The notes beneath the pieces were generated by a model that ran no database searches, was not told the origin of the DNA, and saw nothing but the letters and a program-made list of their open reading frames with translations. Shown one piece after another: positions 1 through 13,165 of a stretch of DNA of 64,000 nt. The position numbers and the translations under genes are program-made. Location: assembly GCF_012273895.1 (NCBI RefSeq), contig NC_052109.1, positions 6,400,432 to 6,464,431 of the forward strand, read 5' to 3'. How positions within the stretch are numbered: the first letter of the stretch is position 1; each line of letters begins with the position of its first letter. The stretch is from Zerene cesonia (lineage: Eukaryota > Arthropoda > Insecta > Lepidoptera > Pieridae).

Positions 1-1633
1 TCAAATAGCGCTCGAAACGATTGCGATCCGATGCGGTGCGGCCTGTTGCGATTGTAAAAAGTCATAAATTATATGAAACTCGATTCAAGCTGCCTCTTTG
101 GTGCATTGGTAAACGCTAGAGGCATAAACTAGGTCCAGTTGAGCCTGATAAAAAAGTTTTCTGGTCGTTAATTGGCCGTCGCGAGCAGTGATCAATGAAA
201 TAGATCGTGTCAAATACATGTGTCCACATTCCTCCAGGGGCCAAGGGAATTGACTTTGATCTCGCCCTTCACTTGCCCTTGCCCCCTTGTAACTATTCAG
301 GACATAGAGGTTTGCTCTTGAAAGACATGAGTTTCAGTGTAAGACTTTCACTCATTTATTTCTTGCTCAAATACGATTAATATTAATGATCATAAGACAA
401 GGATATTTTGTAACATCCTATCGTTACTTATAGTATGTATTGTAAAATTTCACGTCGCCATTTGTACCATGTTTTGGTTTTATTGTATGTTCTTTCTGTA
501 TTTCTCTATCTTCTATGTGTGCCATAAAGTGTTAAATAAATAATAAAATAATTATGCTTTAGAAATCCCATAAATAACTAGGTGTACATTTTAGGGCACG
601 ATACATCACGAATCGGTAAGTGAACCAACCGCCTTCGGTTGCAAACAGCCCTTATAAGAGAAAAATATTGAAACACGAAAGAGTGTTCGAATGTGAACGA
701 CGGGTGGCGGGATGGATTTTTTCAATGAGCATTGTATGTATCGCCCGAGGCGTCTAAAAGATAAAAACGTTACGCTAGCTGGGCGCAGCGTCGCGCGCAA
801 AATGGAGTATTTAATTTCTGCTTCGTTATTCCATCAGTAAATGTATTTATTTCTATAGGTTTAGCTGAGGTTTTGATAAATTTACGCTCAGCTTTCAATA
901 TCTTCAAAAGTGGAGGGTGTACTAATTTTCGCTTGGAACATTGATTATGTCCCTTAAATGCAATAATTTCTAAGTAAAGGTAGCAGATACACCATATGTG
1001 TACAGTAAGATACCTATTGTACTTCAAAGGTTATTTCAAGATACAATCTTAGCCCCATATTCCATTAAAACATGTTGCGTTCCATGTGAATTAACTAACT
1101 TCCAAAACAAACAAATACCTGATAAGTATCAAACAAATAAAAACACAACTCAACAAGAAGATTTTGAGGTTAGTGTGTGGTTAGTATGCTCAATGGAGAA
1201 AATACTTCTATACGTATTTTCTCTAGCAATAGAATCAGGAGCACTAGAATAATTTCCCCAGTATCCAATACTCAGGGTTCCTATTTGAGAACACAAATAC
1301 ATACTGACCTAAACTTGGCAAGACTCGGAACAACACATTTGGTCGCCATGTGACCTTAATGGAGTCTATCTTATTGATTCCTGCGACTTGTATATATCCT
1401 CCCATAAGTATCGATACACATATATATTTAAAAATATATTTATATTTACCGATAAATGAAAAAGAAGTGCGTGTTTATAAAGTCGAAACCAAATAATTAT
1501 TATTAAAAATGTTGTTTGCTCAAGTCCTTCATAAACGGATAGACCGATTCTGACTCGAGAGAATAAGACGAATAGTATTTATTTGTGTGTACATACACGA
1601 CAATAAAACACACGATAATCTTACTGGGTACTG

Positions 1634-1813
1634 GAGGCCGTTTCCTTTTACTCACCTTTCCTTCTCTTTTCCTTTTTTCCCCTTATTCTCATCGTTAATC
1701 CTTTTCTTCTATCTCTTAGCAGCGGTCAACGGATTTGCAGAGGTTCATTGGCGGTGGTGATTTTTTACTACAAGGTGAAACACCAGCACGGTTCCCTCCT
1801 TTTTTATAAAAAT
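1634..1813 (+). mobile_element. SINE-like element, family D, diverged
   Basis: GGCCGTTTCCTTTTACTCAC start, pyrimidine-rich middle, GGCGGTGGTGATTTTTTACT and CACCAGCACGGTTCCCTCC, then a TATAAAAA tail. A diverged relative of the copy at 20939. Confidence 0.55.
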
Positions 1814-3002
1814 CTGTTTATAACCACATCGAAATCACAACGTTAATACGTGTCCTTAATAGTATTGATGCAGCATTAAAAAGTATGATTAAATCGAAAA
1901 CTCTTATCCTATAAACAACCATGTGAAAATGCATAATACAGTCCTTTTATCAGATAGTTGAAAAACAAACAACACAACAGCGTTAGCTGATCGCGAGTGC
2001 CGAGTCTTAAAGCATTAATATTAGCATAAACGAACGTGTACGTACGGCCAATGGGAGTGAGGGGGGGCTGGTCCGTTCTTGCTCTTTTTCCGTTTTTCTT
2101 TTCGATGCAAATTCTCAGTCGAAGAGAGCGTGCAAATGGGAGTTTTCACTAATGCACGTGGAGACTGGAAATTCGGACGCCTTGTTGGTTCATTTCGTTT
2201 TGTGTTGCTGCGAATGCGGTAGTATAAATCAATGATTTATTTGTAATTGGCGCATTGATGGTACGATAGTTTTATATTGAACGGATAGATGTATGTGCTT
2301 TTGTTTGTATTTATACTCGACTACTTTTAAATCATCTGTAGTAATAGGAAAGTATTACTGTCTTTTATTTGTTTGAACGAAGCTCTGCTACTAAAAACGC
2401 GTGTTCTACTCCGAACAGTACCTAATTTTATAAAAATATTTCCTTGTAAATATTTAAGTTTGTGTTCAGATTTATACGTGCTTCTTTTTCTTTTCCATTT
2501 TTAATTTCGTCCTTTGTGGCCTCGAAATTACATAGTTCTTTACATAAGAGTTGAAGTTGACATCTTTGTCCATTCATAAAGCACAATTAGCAGCGCCTTA
2601 CTGAACTATGCACATTATAAATTCTACTTCAGTGTCGTCAATGAGAGTGTTTCTTGGGCAGAAGCATTCGTAGCTGGGGTTTAATTAAATTTTCTTTGAA
2701 CATGGACAGAGATACGGGGGAAGTATGCTTTGAGTGAGACACGAAACTGTTTCGGATTTAGTGACAGGCAACGGAGCTTTTTTAATTAAACAACACGCCT
2801 TTATGTTTGCTATGCTGCTAAGTGAATCGCGGTTATTGATTTTTTGGGCGATCATTTTTCGAAAATTAGATGGTGTTGTAAATAAAGTTTAAGGGTACAA
2901 ATGAAAACAAACAAGTGGGTTTTAAGGGTACTGGTATACTTATAATTTTACTGAGTTCAAAGACAAACACAAACTCAAACATATATTTATTAAATTAGAC
3001 TT

Positions 3003-3080
3003 TTAAGCGGATTAATATTATAATGAATAAATCGCGTTTAAAATCCGTATAAAAGTCTTTAATATCTAAATTAGACTTCT
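3003..3080. mobile_element. Composite repeat, second module only
   Basis: AATGAATAAATCGCGTTTAA and AATCCGTATAAAAGTCTTT match the second module at 48854 and 19229. The CCCGACGTTTCG module is absent. Confidence 0.45.
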
Positions 3081-3354
3081 AATGGAAGCACTTTTTGATT
3101 TGTCATAACATAGTTTTAACATTTAACACAGTTCGGAAAGCAATCTCTTGTTGTTTTTGATTAAATTTTTGTAATAAAGTGTCATAAATAAATAAATTGA
3201 CGAATAGCGTAATAAAAATTCCTTATATATTTTTAATGAATAGTGTGCAATTAACATACACGTGTTAATTAAACCTGATATGGTATTTGGCGGGAAAATT
3301 AAAAAAAAAATCTCTTGGAATATAATCTGTGGTGGTATATCAGATAAATGTCAC

Positions 3355-3510
3355 TCAGCGTCGTACACACGCGGCGCGGCGTCGTGAATCAATATCGACG
3401 GACCCTTATTAATTAGTGCGTTCGTTACGCGAGCCCCGCGACCCCCCGCGACTCCCCGCAACCCCTCTCGACCCTCCGAACCGGCGATGAGTGTTTTTAA
3501 TTAGAATCTT
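3355..3510. promoter_or_regulatory. GC-rich island with TTAATTAG cores
   Basis: A CG-rich stretch (CGCGGCGCGGCGTCG, repeated CCCCGCGAC) in AT-rich DNA, flanked on both sides by TTAATTAG homeodomain-type sites. It has no ORF with a family signature. It could be an enhancer or other conserved non-coding element. Confidence 0.3.
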
Positions 3511-3959
3511 GTTGATACTGTTGACACCTTTGCGCGGTATAGCTGACACGGCTTTGTGCCGTGTTGTATAGATTTGCAGCTTTATTCGTCCGTAATCCGA
3601 TTGAGTTGTTGTTCTAGAAAGATCTTGTTACGTAGGCTGAAATCATTATTTTTGTTTATGTATTTTCTTTTCTTTATATTGTAAAGCCTAATAAGAACGG
3701 ATAGATTTAACATCTAGACACTAGTTTCTTTGTCTAAGATAAGTCTTTATCTGGTGTAATATTATATTGTTGGGTCGAACGGCAAATAAAGTACATTATA
3801 CATACAAGTATATAACTTAACTTTTTTTGTATATAAGTATTCTGCTCGGAACACACATCTCTAATAATACATTAAGAATAGAAATGTTATTTTATAACAT
3901 CACGTATACCATAAACTCGAAATAGTTTAAAAATTCGAATGAATATATTCAAACGGTTC

Positions 3960-4400
3960 AAGGAAACGTTGACGCCGCTAGTATTACCTCACGCATTAGC
4001 TCGTCAGGGCTGCGTCATCAAGAAAAGATTATCGGCCGATGTTGTAAATCGGGGCGGAAGGCGCAGCAACCCCGCGGGCGCCGGCCGCGTCCGGCACGGC
4101 GTCAATTAGACTGGGGGGGAGGGAGAAGGGTGGCACGCGAGACGCTGCCCACGTATACGATAGGTATGTGCCCGGATATTCGAGACTACATAGTACATAG
4201 CGCACACTGGGTATAGTGAACACACGCCTCAGGCAACGTAATTAATACCGAGAGGCCGATATTCAACGGCCTAAGAGGGACTCCTAATCATTATTCGGGG
4301 TGGCGTTGTTTATGCAGTGGATGAAGGAAAACGCGGGCTTTTTTCGCGCACGTAATTGGTGTGGAATTGGAGGGGCTCGTGTGTTTTGTTTGCAGCTTTT
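3960..4400. promoter_or_regulatory. GC-rich island
   Basis: Contains CGGGCGCCGGCCGCGTCCGG and GTCAATTAGAC, then CGTAATTAATACC and CCTAATCATTATTC. The mix of GC-rich DNA and TAAT cores recurs across the left half of the window. Candidate regulatory element only. Confidence 0.3.
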
Positions 4401-6713
4401 TGTTTGATGTCTTTTCCGTTCTCGATGTAGGCGTTTTTTTGTTTTCGTAAACGTTGATATGAATAAATATGACTTACGAGCATACTCTGAGTGCTTTTTA
4501 TATGGCAGTACTTTAGATATATCTAATTAATAATTGATTAATAAGGACTAAATGGGACTAAATATAAACTTTTATTCACATCTATAATCACTTCATGAAC
4601 AGTAATAATTTCTATTAAACCACCAGCCCGTGTCTTATAGCAAACAAATCGGAATAACTTCAACTTATCAACTTATTATTTTAAACTTATCTTCACCCAG
4701 AAATCGAGAAGAGACATTAAATAAACAGGCATCCGAAAACAATGAACGAGACTAATTGACTGCAAATAAGTCGACTCGTTGCGGACGGTCAGCGGGAAAT
4801 ATTTAATATCGTGTAAAAGGAAAAGTTGTTGACGATAAAAGTTGCGTCCCCCGAAGTGGGTCAAAGTTGAAGTTATTATATAAGCTGCGGCGGCTCGCTG
4901 CAGGGCTGTCAGCTTGCAGGCGTTTTTTATTATTTTATTGAATTTTTGGACGGCCAAAATGTACTGTATGTAAATAATTAGGTTATGATAACAGATGATT
5001 CAAATTATGTTGTTGCAAGATTAATTACAGTTAAAATGGAGATGTGTAAGCATTTTTTTAAGATGATTAAAATTTATCTGGTGTCCAATAATATTAATGT
5101 TTTGTTCAAGAATATTTAATGACTCAAATTTGCAGAGTATTTAAATCTCTATACATGTATCAAATTTTAACGTGTTTATGTCATAAATTCTTTTGAAAGT
5201 ATGATGATTTTCATTTAAAACTGCTAAGCAGAACAATAAATGTAATTTGTGGTTGTGTAAATGAAAAACACTACTAATTCGAAATCGTATAAAATATGAG
5301 AGATAAATTCACCAAAGGCTGATTAATAAATTGATTTGGTTGCGTATTGCAACCCTAGCCGAGGACGTTTCGTCTGGATTCATAGACTGGGTTTACGTGT
5401 TAACTGTTATGATGTTATTTTTATTTGACTTATGACGCCTGAAAGATAAACAAAAGGTTTTGATTTAGGCGCCTTTTATTATAAATCTCTTTGTATCAGG
5501 AACATTGATGTCTTTTGGATGTTTGATGGTGATTTCCTGGTCAGTTGTTGTGTGTTGTTCTTATATTGTTGTTTGAAATGACATATTTGAATCTATTTCT
5601 CCAATTTATAATTAATTAATATTCCTTATTACACTCATAAAACTACACTGAAATTTAATTACACCAAGAGCCAAACCAAAATACCTGTAGAGGTCAATAA
5701 TGATCAAGAATTGATACATAATTAGACCCCCGGGACACGCGTTTGTATCTCATTCAACGTGCGACCAATCTAAATAAGCCAATAGTTAGCGTACACCGCA
5801 AAATATCACGACTGAACAAAATCGCATCACGGCAATCTGGTCCTTGTGTGTTTGGGATTTGGATTATAATTGCATGATAGGTTATCTCCGTAACCTGGCG
5901 GTGTACACATGTGCTATCTACGTGGGTAAATCTGAATACAAATGAAGACATTAGGTACGTGAAACCCGCGCGGTCTGCGACCTGCCACATACGGCGCTGG
6001 ATGGACGTAGGCGAGCTGGCCTTTACGATAGCCTGCATTAAAGATGTTTTTATTGACTATAGTGTGATATTGAATCAATCGTCCAATTTATGTATAGAAA
6101 CCTGGTAGTAGTTTGCGTGGACTGGTACAAAAATGTGTTCGATTCCCTCATATTTCTTCACTAATAGCTTTAAATATACTTACATATTCACACTGGGGAC
6201 GGGAATTGATTAACAGTTTAAATTCATGAGGATTTTTAGATGAAATAACAAATTCATTAGTGTTCAATACTTAGCTTTATGCGATCAACAAATAATGAGT
6301 CGATAAAGTAAACGACTTTGTCCCTAGTGGTTTGTTTTTTGTTTCTTTATATTTGTGTTGTAGACGTATTATTATAGGCCGCTTACAGAAATATTTTGAA
6401 CAGTTAAAAGGGATTCAAATTTCAATCACACAATAACTACTTCTTTAACTCTTTTTAACGATGGGTCACCACTTTCCCAACGTTATATACCCTCGCGATA
6501 TAAAAGAATTTTGGGGCTGAATGATGCCCTCAATGCCTTTTGAATTATACATGTTTGTAAGGAAAACATTTTCATAACTAAGGAACGATTCAGATTTTTA
6601 AAAGTTTGTCAAAATATTGTTTAATCTTTAAAATATTACAATTAATGAAACAACATTTTGGACTTAAAGATTTTTGAAATTTTGCACTTCATCAGTTTAA
6701 ATTTTAATACTTA
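4401..6713. other. Gene-free AT-rich stretch
   Basis: No repeat family or exon recognised. Two overlapping antisense ORFs of 94 and 65 codons near 5754-6108 show no protein signature. Confidence 0.55.
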
Positions 6714-6875
6714 ACTAGCAGTTCGCCCCGGCTTCGCCCGTGGTACATATATAGCCTATGTCACTGAGCAAAGTTGCAAGAATTTTTAAAATACGTCCAG
6801 TAGTTTTTGAGTTTATCCGTTACAAACAAACAAACAAAAGATCAAATCTTTCCTCTTTATAATATTAGTATAGAA
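6714..6875 (-). mobile_element. Helitron-like element, family G
   Basis: Begins ACTAGC on the plus strand, carries a CCGGCTTCGCCCGTGGTAC module and GACATAGG-type core (reverse strand), and ends at CTTTATAATATTAGTA, the end also used by family A. No coding capacity. Confidence 0.55.
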
Positions 6876-6947
6876 TCTAGATATAAATTAATTTTTAAAT
6901 TAAATATAAAAGTTATTGCAATAAAAGTTACGATAGATTTATGTCGT

Positions 6948-7090
6948 CAATCCTTTCCTCATGCGTTGTCTCTTGAAAGCGGGCAACGCATCTCCATAGT
7001 GTCTCTGCGAATGTCCATGGACGGTGGTGATAGTTTCAATTCAGGCGAACCACCAGCTCGGTTGCCACTTGCCCGCTCTTTCATAAAACA
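6948..7090 (+). mobile_element. SINE-like element, family D, partial
   Basis: GCGGGCAACGCATCTCC, GACGGTGGTGATAG, GGCGAACCACCAGCTCGG and a CATAAAA tail. The 5' part is lost. Confidence 0.6.
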
Positions 7091-7280
7091 TATCTCCTAA
7101 GAGTCTTGAGTTTTTATAGTACTCAATTACTCACAAAGAGATCCTGACAAGAATGAAAAAAAAATTATTGAGAAAGGCTATAGGCAATGTACCACGGGCG
7201 TAAAATATATGAAAGTATGTACATTTAAAAATATTTTTAAATACTAATATTAAAGAATATGCTTTGGTCAGAGTTGTCAG

Positions 7281-7485
7281 CTGCGCCCCGCGGCTTCACC
7301 CGCGTAAGTCCGTATCCCGTGGGAATATCGGGATAAAAAGTTGCCTATATGTTATTCCAGTTGTCCAGCTGTCTACATACCAAATTTCATTGCAATCGGT
7401 TTAGTAGTTTTTGCGTGAAAAGGCAACAAACGCACACACATCCTTACAAACTTTCGCATTTATAATATTAGTAGGAGTAGGAAGT
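7281..7485 (-). mobile_element. Family A Helitron-like copy
   Basis: Non-autonomous element in minus orientation. It has the family A order: GC-rich hairpin end, TATCCCG motif, ACCAAATTTCATTGCAATCGG core, a short CA run, and an end near TTTATAATATTAGTAGGA. The CTAG end is mutated. A short inverted copy follows directly. Confidence 0.75.
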
Positions 7486-7487
7486 AG

Positions 7488-7544
7488 GATTATAAATGCG
7501 AGTTTGTGTGTTGTTACGCGGGTGAAACCGCGGGGCGCAGCTAG
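7488..7544 (+). mobile_element. Internally deleted family A Helitron
   Basis: Only about 57 bp: the 5' start (TATAAATGCGAGTTTGTGTG) is joined directly to the 3' hairpin (CGCGG-GTGAAA-CCGCG) and CTAG, followed by T. With the preceding minus copy it forms a head-to-head pair. Confidence 0.7.
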
Positions 7545-7833
7545 TAATTCATATTTGTTTAACCGATAACTTAAACCGCCATCAAATCGTCAGAAAGACC
7601 AAATTTAAACGGGACCACACAGTATAGCTTTCAAATAAGAAATGAATCATCACAATCGCTTCACCCAATCGGCAAACACAAAAAAATACAATACGAATCG
7701 AGAACCTCCTCGTTTTTGAAGTCGATTGAAAATTTTTCGCAACGAACATCATCAGAATAAGGCAATCTTTTACTCCCCAATAGCGTGACAAACGAATTTA
7801 AATGCGCTAGATAATATATGGTCTACTGAATAT

Positions 7834-7851
7834 AATATAGCTAGCTATATT
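7834..7851. repeat. Perfect 18-bp palindrome
   Basis: AATATAGCTAGCTATATT reads identically on both strands. In AT-rich DNA some such palindromes are expected by chance. Confidence 0.7.
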
Positions 7852-8699
7852 GTACTTGTATCATCATTAACATATACGGACTCTACACAAATATGCAATA
7901 TATGCATATATAAGAAACTGATGACGTCACTCCGTCTTTTACAGTTGACGAGTTTATTTTTCTCATAACTTAAATTTACAGTCGAAAAGAGGATTAGTAC
8001 ATTTTACTTCAACAATAAACTAAGTGTGAGACTGGTGACTAGGAGTGAACTAGGTACCTGATTTATATGTCTTTTTTTAGTTCAGAAGTTTTAATTCAAT
8101 GCACCCAAGTGGTCGATGAACCAATGGATTTATTAACATTAATGTTCGTCTAACAGTGTCTCAATGTAGCCGAAGAAACCTAGCATGTATTTCGACTTAG
8201 ATATTCGAGCGTCGGATCGGGTCAGTCCGCTATTTACTTGGCCCGTACATAGCGGTATGTACTGAGCGGTAGTGGGCGCTAGGGATGGGCCCAATGTGTC
8301 GATGGATTTGATTAATATCGATTTTTTGTTGAGCGAATAATTGTCATTTACGTTAGACAATTGTTTAAATGTTAATTACGGATGTGATTAATTGTAGATA
8401 TCTGTAATACTTTGAATGCGATAATAGTGGATATATATAAGTATAGATAATAGTATAATTGTGGATATATATAAAATAAAAGTATCTCACACTATCTTAT
8501 ATAGGTTTTGGTACCCTAATGCGATCTGGAAACCTGCGTAACTTCCAGAATTGAAAAAGATTAAAAAAATCGCAATCTCTTTTATTAAGTCTTTGCAAAA
8601 TATTTCAATTCCAACCGTTACGCTAGGTACGCTGAATAAAAAACCCTCTTCAACAAGAATTCCCTGATAATGTTTTTTATAAAAATGCCGTCGATAACT

Positions 8700-8870
8700 T
8701 GATTAAAATCCCATCCCTACCGGTCGCCGAGTGTGCGCGTCGATAAATTCCGAGCGCGTTGTCAATCGCTCGCGAGGAGCGTTCAGGAATTAACGGCGCA
8801 GCGCTGTCAAGGCGCCGCCCGGCTGTCCCCCTGCCAACTTCGGCGTAGGGCTGTGCCGCGAATCGATAAT
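8700..8870. promoter_or_regulatory. GC-rich island
   Basis: Contains GAGCGTTCAGGAATTAACGG, CTGTCAAGGCGCC and CCATCCCTACCGG. Candidate non-coding regulatory element; no coding signature. Confidence 0.28.
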
Positions 8871-10384
8871 ATAAGAAAAAAAATATAAAAGTCTGATATT
8901 CATTCATGTTCTGATATTTATTTGAAAATGATACCTAACTATATTTCAATTTATAATATTATAACGAATTTGGTCTTCGTCATTTAACCTTCAAAATTTA
9001 GAACATATTGGTGTAAAATGTTTTTTTTATTTAATGGTAATTCTCACATTAAGATTCAAACCTACTTCCTCCCTCCAATTTCTCATTACAAACTATTTCT
9101 AGTTTGTAGTATGAAAAGCACATTAGCAAATGCAGCGCTGTTTTTTTAATAATTACTGATCTATGAAATACTCAGCGCTAATTTTGTAATTGTTAATTTT
9201 CTAAAAATACTCTTCACATATAGTGTGTGCCACCCGCAACCCGTAAGAATAACCCCCAACCAAAACCGTTCAAAAAGCTTTCACTCCCGTTTAAAAATAA
9301 ACTTAAAAGGCGGACACTCAGCCCTGAGTAAATTGCGTGTGTACGTTAGCCCCGTGAATTATACGGATTACAGGTTTACTGCGCACATGCGAGCGGAGCG
9401 TGGGCGAGCGACGCGGGCGCGTGACGTCACGCGTAAGAAACTGGAAATTACGCCTTGTGTAGCGTCTCGCGGCCATCAGCTTGGCGGTCTTACGCGGCTA
9501 TCAGATTGGGCGTAGGCGGTGACACGATTGGAGGCGGCTGCCGCCAACTTTCAAAAAGTTTAGATGGCGATCGATTAGTCTGTTTTTCGAGCACACTAAA
9601 CAATGTATTAACATCAGAAATGTCTTTTACTTTTTTCTACTTAGTAACATAAGGTCTTTAATATTTGGTAAACAAGAAATCTTCTCGCTGTTGTTTTTAG
9701 TTTTTCCAAAATATGTAGGTATAGAGACATCGCGCCAATATGTATAGAGGACACTACGAAGACAATTTATTGAGCCTTTTCCAAGATTTGAATATGAGAA
9801 TATTTGCACATTTCTTGGATTACCCTTCAAGAAGACAGAATCGTAAAAGTGAGGTATACTACGAAAATGTGCGGCTAATACTCGTATTACAATATAAATT
9901 CACACACATGGATGTTTGATATTCCTTTGAAGTTATTATTAATCAACAAAACATTTTATTTACTTTTTTAGAGCAATTTTTTTTTTAATTTAAAAGGGAG
10001 AAATTCTCCTCGCACCACACTTAAACGTAAAAAATATTTACAGCAGGTTATGTCATCAAATCGTATAAAAAGCATGAACGATGCGATTAAAGTTATCCGA
10101 TTAGTGGTAGTAGATGCCTCTTTGTTAAACTTGATAAAATAAGGATTCGAATTAAAAAAATAATTAGGAAATAAGCCTTATAAGGAGACTATTGAACATT
10201 TCCAACAGAAAGAAACACGCCATAACACAGAAATGGATATATTTGACCATTCATTATACTATACCAAACAGTAATATATCCGAAGAAGCTGGTCCACTAG
10301 CCTAACTATTACGCGAACCGGTCTCCCATCCATCAATCAGTATACCAAACACACAAAATAACACACATCAAAACCGAATTAGAA

Positions 10385-10650
10385 CCGTATCGGTATATAT
10401 TTACGCGGCCGTAATGAGTTTTGAGTGGTCGCCAACTAAGAAATAATTAGTGTGCGTGCCCTCCGCGTTCAGTTCAACGCATTAACAGCCAATATGCGTT
10501 TACAGTAAGTTTTAAATTACAGTTGCAATAACAACAGGCCTATGTCCGCGCGAACGGGCGTGAGGCGACAATTCGGCGCGTAATTTGTCGATGCCTAAAA
10601 TCGGCCGTAGTTTTCAACTTGAATTAGGGTTAAAGAGGCATGAATATCGT
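10385..10650. promoter_or_regulatory. Moderately GC-rich island with TAAT sites
   Basis: Contains GCGGCCGTAATGAG, AAATAATTAGTGTGCG, CGCGCGAACGGGCGTGAGGC and CGGCGCGTAATTTG. No open frame of note. Candidate enhancer. Confidence 0.28.
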
Positions 10651-10944
10651 AGAATGTAGGGCAGTGATAAATGCGTTTGAATTCTGGACTGAGACGACGC
10701 GGCACGCTAGTTCTACAACTAATTAGCCTGAAAGGGTTATAAAGTACGTCTTAAAATTAATTTTCTATACGAAATATGTGTTGTGAAAATGATATCCTAG
10801 GAGCAAATGAAAGTGGTAAGGCGAAAGAATTTTTGATCGGTCCAAGAGCTTCTAAGTTTATCATTAACTAGCAAATGAACACGCAGTTGAATCTATACTC
10901 TTTGTAATATTCGCTCCTGCTTTTATATGCGCATAATATTGATA

Positions 10945-11136
10945 CTAGCTGCGCCCCGCGGTATCACCCGTGTAAGTCCGTATCCCGTAGGAATATCGGA
11001 ATAGGAAGTTGCCTATATGTTATTCTAGTTCTCCAGCTGTTTAAATACCAAATTTCATTGCAATCGGTTCAGTAGTTTTTGTGTGAAAGAGCAACAAACA
11101 CACACACATCCTTGCAAACTTTCGCATTTATAATAC
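10945..11136 (-). mobile_element. Family A Helitron-like copy (first of tandem pair)
   Basis: Has the terminal CTAG, the GCGCCCCGCGG end, and the family A core with a CA repeat. Its TTTATAATACT end abuts the next copy with no spacer, so the two may come from a tandem insertion or recombination. Confidence 0.8.
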
Positions 11137-11344
11137 TGGCTGCGCCCCACGGTTTCACCCGCGTAAGTCCGTATCACGTAAGAATATCGGGATAAAACGC
11201 TGCCTGTATTTTATTCCAGTTGTCCAGCTGTCTACGTACCAAATTTCATTGCAATCGGTTCAGTAGTTTTCGCGTGAAAGAGCAACAAACACACACACAC
11301 ATCCTCACAAACTTTCGCATTTATAATATTAGTATGAAGTAGGA
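11137..11344 (-). mobile_element. Family A Helitron-like copy (second of tandem pair)
   Basis: Starts CTGGCTGCGCCCCACGG (a mutated CTAG end) and ends at GTAGGA followed by T, the reverse complement of A|TCCTAC. It forms the left part of the block that is repeated at 15173-15731. Confidence 0.8.
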
Positions 11345-11703
11345 TGAATTATTGTGTAGCAACTGATTGGTAAGATAGAGTAATTTAATATCATATTTAA
11401 TACTACATCTATATATTTATCTATTCCATGGGAATCCTTATTCATTTACTATCGCAACTCAAATGTTTTCGCTGAATCATCGTAATATTTTACAATTATT
11501 GTTATAAATAAATTAATGACTTTTCTCTTCCTCTTCGTGGCAAGTTACAAGAAGATATAAATTAATGACTTATTCTTGAGAATTATATGTACTATAGAAA
11601 AAAAAGTAGACATTTAAAACCATTGATAACATTTTCACCAATCGCACAAAGCTTATAGAAGTTCCAACATGTATAGATATGCTCGCATCTCGAATATACA
11701 CAA
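11137..11703. repeat. Duplicated block, copy 1
   Basis: About 560 bp. The block runs from the family A Helitron through unique AT-rich DNA (CCATGGGAATCCTTATTC, CTCTTCCTCTTCGTGGCAAG, ACCAATCGCACAAAGCTTAT) to AATATACACAA. It reappears about 4 kb away with few differences. No ORF of note. Confidence 0.85.
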
Positions 11704-12250
11704 ATTAGTAGGAAGTAGTTGGTAATTACTTGTTTATAATATGAAATCTGTTTGTTTTTGTAGGTAGTTAATTACTTATGGTCCTTGGATCCTTCACGAT
11801 TTTTCTTTTAGTTGTACCACGAATATTTCTTACTAAACAAACTTTACAAAGAATCAGGCCACAGTATTTTAGCCAGGTTATTCTAGGATTTTCTACTTCA
11901 AACGCGCAGTCCAGCTATTCTAATATTCATCAAGACGGACATCTACGTATTTCGCAGTAAATTCTTCAATAATAATCTTTCGATCTCTTATAACAGGATT
12001 CAAAGTTGCACCTGCGTTAGAACCATTGATTCGGAGCTCGATTAAGACAAGATTCTTCTATTGTTGGGACGAATCCTGAATCGCAACCCACAAACAAAGG
12101 GAAAAGTTTACGAACGAAAAGTATTCGTACTTGAGTTTATATGGGAAAACGAATATTTTATATAGTATGGAGTACATTATACCATGATGGAATAAAATCT
12201 TTCTATCCGTATGCCTTCATCAGGTTCGTAATGAAGTTTATTACTCTGGG

Positions 12251-12318
12251 TATTTCTGAAAGATTTAATAGACATAAGTATTTCATAAGTATTTCTGAAA
12301 GATTTAATAGACATAAGA
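12251..12318 (+). repeat. Short tandem duplication
   Basis: A segment of about 28 bp beginning TATTTCTGAAAGATTTAATA occurs twice, separated by TATTTCATAAG. Probably replication slippage. Confidence 0.8.
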
Positions 12319-12829
12319 TTTAATAGGCTTTTACTATTTTTTATTGATGAAAAAATTTACACATCTTCAGTTCATAGTTCATGTAAGCCTAGTAGTTATT
12401 CAATAGCCTAGGTGTCATTTATTAGGCAGTTCAAAAGGGTTGAAAATTAATTAAAATTGATCAGGAAAACCATATAAATTCCGGAGATAATACACGAAAT
12501 AATTACTCTTTTTGACTCACTCACTCACTAGCATGTTAAAACTAAAGAGCGCAATAACTAGGCTGTTCGTACGAAATGATGCAAACATTTTCTTGATAAA
12601 TACTCTCTATGTGTTACGTCTTAAGACCTTACAGCCTAGTTACATTTCCAGTGAACAGTTATGTAAAGCAACATACAAGGTAATAACTAATAAGTCGAAC
12701 CTCCTTAACCTTAATCAAGCCATCGTATTAGCAAAACACGCCGTCGCGAAGATAGCAGCGGATTATTCATCACCACTTATGAATATATTATTCCATGTGA
12801 GAAACGTATAGCACAACGTCAGTCAAGAG

Positions 12830-13165
12830 CGAGACCCTTGTATGGGGTGTAGGGTGGCCCATTAGCATTGTCGCCGGCTGTTTCTTATCGCTCTTAACGT
12901 GAGGGGCTAGAGTTGAGAATGACGCGACGCCAGAACGCCAGAAAACGTGCATAATTTACGCGCGTCCGATAAACGCTCACGATTGTTATTACGCGTTTGC
13001 GTTATTGGATTTGGCGGGCGACGCTTCGCCGCTGCCGTCGCAAGATAATGTCGGCCAGATGTTTAATAAAGCCGGGCACCTACTGCGCGGTTCGAAATCA
13101 AATTAGGCATCCGCCTATAGGTATAGATATCTTAAGCAGGCGCGACAACGGTCCTTAATTAACTT
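12830..13165. promoter_or_regulatory. GC-rich island with TTAATTAA
   Basis: Contains TTGTCGCCGGCTG, TTTGGCGGGCGACGCTTCGC, GGGCACCTACTGCGCGG and CCTTAATTAACTTTTCGACG. One of the longer islands; no exon recognised. Confidence 0.3.

Larger units (their letters stand above)
1..3339. other. Gene-free AT-rich stretch
   Basis: Apart from the family D SINE and the composite repeat fragment, I see nothing supportable. Short ORFs (up to 85 codons) lack domain features, codon bias or splice context. Confidence 0.6.
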
